Of a stretch of 64,000 nt of DNA, positions 62,418 to 64,000 are shown piece after piece. The position numbers and the translations under genes were made by a program. Below the pieces are notes generated by a model. It was not told the DNA's origin and made no database searches. It saw only the letters and a program-made list of their open reading frames with translations. Source of the DNA: CAZAMP01 sp964486455 (GTDB lineage Bacteria; Eisenbacteria; RBG-16-71-46; CAZAMP01); assembly GCA_964486455.1 (NCBI GenBank), contig CAZAMP010000001.1, positions 124,001 through 188,000 of the forward strand. The letters run 5' to 3'. The first letter of the stretch is position 1, and each line of letters starts with the position of its first letter.

Positions 62418-63322
62418 TCCACTGTAAGTCTGAGGCCTTCTTCGACGGGAACCACCGGCTCCCATCCGAGCTTCTCTTTCGCCTGTGAGATATCCGGCTG
62501 CCTGACCTTCGGATCGTCCTCCGGTAGCGGCCGATACACCAGCTTCGAACTACTGCCCGTCGCTTCGATGATCCTCTGAGCCATCTCGGCGATGGTCATC
62601 TCCCCCGGATTGCCGAGGTTCACCGGATCCGACAGATCGCTCATCATGAGCTTGTGGATCCCTTCGACGAGATCGGTGATGTAGCAAAACGACCGTGTCT
62701 GGTTTCCGTCACCAAATATCGTGATGTCCTCACCCCTGAGGGCCTGCGTGATGAAGGTGGGAACGGCACGCCCGTCCACCTTCCGCATTCGGGGGCCAAA
62801 CGTGTTGAAGATGCGGATGATGGAAGTGTTGACACCGTGATGCCGCTTATATGCCATCGTCATCGCTTCGGCAAAACGCTTCGCTTCATCATATACACCG
62901 CGGACCCCGATCGGGTTCACGTTTCCCCAGTAGGCCTCCGGCTGCGGATGGATCAGCGGGTCCCCGTACACCTCCGACGTGGATGCGATGAGAAACCGCG
63001 CGCCTTTGGCCTTGGCCAGGCCCAACGTCTTGTGCGTGCCGAGGGAGCCAACCTTGAGCGTGTGAATGGGGAGCTGCAGATAGTCGATCGGGCTCGCGGG
63101 GCTCGCGAAGTGCAGAACGAAATCCAGCGGTCCCTCGACATAGACGTAGTTGGTCACGTCATAGTCGATGAAGGTGAAGCTAGGATCACGAAGGTGGGCG
63201 ATGTTGTCGGCGCTTCCGGTCAGAAGGTTGTCCATGCAGATGACGTCGTGTCCCTTCTTGAGGAGGAACTCACACAGATGTGATCCGATGAACCCCGCTC
63301 CGCCCGTGATCAAAGTCCTCAT
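62390..63322 (-). CDS. UDP-glucuronate decarboxylase (UDP-xylose synthase)
   Basis: This extended short-chain dehydrogenase converts UDP-glucuronate to UDP-xylose, a sugar donor for the glycan. The 310 residues have the NAD motif MRTLITGGAGFIGSHLCEFL, FVLHFASPASPIDYLQLPIH, STSEVYGDPLIHPQPEAYWG, the catalytic YDEAKRFAEAMTMAY (YxxxK) and RIFNTFGPRMRKVDGRAVPT, strings typical of UXS enzymes. ATG 63322 leaves 16 bases to the upstream stop. An in-frame start further up would overlap that gene. Confidence 0.92.
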   Translation of the reverse strand: MRTLITGGAGFIGSHLCEFLLKKGHDVICMDNLLTGSADNIAHLRDPSFTFIDYDVTNYVYVEGPLDFVLHFASPASPIDYLQLPIHTLKVGSLGTHKTLGLAKAKGARFLIASTSEVYGDPLIHPQPEAYWGNVNPIGVRGVYDEAKRFAEAMTMAYKRHHGVNTSIIRIFNTFGPRMRKVDGRAVPTFITQALRGEDITIFGDGNQTRSFCYITDLVEGIHKLMMSDLSDPVNLGNPGEMTIAEMAQRIIEATGSSSKLVYRPLPEDDPKVRQPDISQAKEKLGWEPVVPVEEGLRLTVEWFRQTLNM

Positions 63323-63338
63323 TGCATTCCGCCCTTCT

Positions 63339-64000
63339 TCACCGGATTTCACGCTTGATTCCGTAGTCATCCCGCCGGTTCTGATACGCGAGCATTTCGC
63401 CCAGCAGTCCGATTGAGATGAACTGTATTCCCAACACCATCAGCACGAGACCAAGTATCAAGAGAGGCCGCGAGCGCAACGCTCCGGTGAACACCCAGAT
63501 CCCGAACATCCAGAGATTGAGCGCGCCACCGATTCCCAGAAACCAGAGCGCCACGCGCCCGAACAAGTGCAGCGGGTTCTGCTGCCCACCGGTCAGGAAC
63601 ATCACGCTGACGAGGTCGAGGAAACCGTTGACGAAACGTGATCGACCGAACTTGGTCGCGCCGTACGGACGTTGGCGATGGCACACCACCTTCTCTTCAA
63701 CGCGGTAGCCCTTCCACGCCGCGAGCGCCGGTAGAAACCGGTGCAGCTCTCCGTACACTGGGATGTCTTTCACCACTTCGAGCCGGTAGACCTTGAGACC
63801 GCAGTTCATGTCGTGCAGCGACACGCCCGTCAATCGACCCGCGACGAAATTGAAGAGCTTCGACGGCCAGCGCTTGCTGATCGGGTCCTTGCGCTCTCGC
63901 TTCCAACCGGACACCAGATCCGCACCGTCGTCGATACGCTCCATCATGGCCGGTATCTCGCTCGGATCATCCTGGAGGTCCGCGTCGCAGGTCGCCACCA
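63339..64000 (-). CDS. Membrane GT2 glycosyltransferase, DPM1/GtrB-like (5' end outside window)
   Basis: The visible C-terminal 220 residues begin inside the GT-A domain at VATCDADLQDDPSEIP (DxD region). They continue with HDMNCGLKVYRLEVVKDIPV and YGELHRFLPALAAWKGYRVE and end in two TM helices (about RVALWFLGIGGALNLWMFGI and LLILGLVLMVLGIQFISIGL). This is the form of bactoprenol glucosyltransferase-like enzymes. The start lies beyond the right edge. The decarboxylase follows 16 bases later. Confidence 0.9.
   Translation of the reverse strand, partial: VATCDADLQDDPSEIPAMMERIDDGADLVSGWKRERKDPISKRWPSKLFNFVAGRLTGVSLHDMNCGLKVYRLEVVKDIPVYGELHRFLPALAAWKGYRVEEKVVCHRQRPYGATKFGRSRFVNGFLDLVSVMFLTGGQQNPLHLFGRVALWFLGIGGALNLWMFGIWVFTGALRSRPLLILGLVLMVLGIQFISIGLLGEMLAYQNRRDDYGIKREIR

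Overview
The window is G+C-rich, densely coded bacterial chromosome. The organism has a double membrane, because L-ring and P-ring flagellar genes (flgH, flgI) are present. Its peptidoglycan is of the meso-DAP type, because MurE carries a DNPR motif. It uses sigma-54, sigma-28 and ordinary sigma-70 promoters. A secreted propeller protein ending in a 'YPNPF' FlgD-Ig-like domain, many TPR proteins and a four-gene membrane operon of unknown function point to an uncultured phylum of the FCB/Eisenbacteria kind. That placement is inference. I see no tRNA, rRNA, CRISPR array, phage or insertion sequence.

Layout. (1) 1-18,844, all minus strand, is a late flagellar island. Read in the direction of transcription it holds flgF, flgG, flgA, flgH, flgI, flgJ (with a lytic transglycosylase domain), flgN, flgK, flgL, fliW, csrA, a tandem glycosyltransferase, two flagellins, fliS, fliD, flaG, a small coiled-coil chaperone candidate and flgM, and then a histidine kinase and a sigma-54 activator. 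An exact sigma-54 promoter with an upstream dyad precedes flgF, and a sigma-28-like promoter precedes the second flagellin. CsrA, FliW and flagellin probably form the known post-transcriptional control loop. (2) 19,049-24,957 holds a PDZ/multi-TM/GAF/PP2C phosphatase, a 27-residue membrane ORF behind a second exact sigma-54 promoter, leuS, and a palindrome-rich convergent spacer. (3) 24,958-31,354 holds recG, a zinc-ribbon protein, a TPR protein, trpA and uppP (minus strand), then rpmB and a small unknown gene (plus strand). (4) 31,541-34,754 is a four-gene operon of membrane proteins, the best candidate for an undescribed system. It is followed by a GT4 glycosyltransferase. (5) 35,921-38,934 holds a strongly structured intergenic element, fbp and a TPR protein. 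(6) 39,101-55,773, minus strand, is a full dcw (division and cell wall) cluster: mraZ, a STAS-domain gene, rsmH, ftsL-like, PASTA-containing ftsI, murE, murF, mraY, murD, ftsW, murG, murC, murB, ftsQ, ftsZ. It lacks ftsA and ddl, and it begins with a three-repeat MraZ operator and ends with a terminator. (7) 55,864-64,000, minus strand, is a polysaccharide or surface-glycan operon: a GT2, UDP-glucuronate decarboxylase, a DPM-like GT, a GT2 fused to a WbaP-like phosphoglycosyltransferase, the secreted propeller protein and a GT4-like enzyme.

Genes within each block commonly overlap by 1, 4 or 8 bases (ATGA, GTGA, TTGA or TGATG junctions), so most blocks should be translationally coupled operons. 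I used these junctions, together with Shine-Dalgarno sequences, to choose starts. No similarity search was run. Family assignments rest on motifs read by eye.
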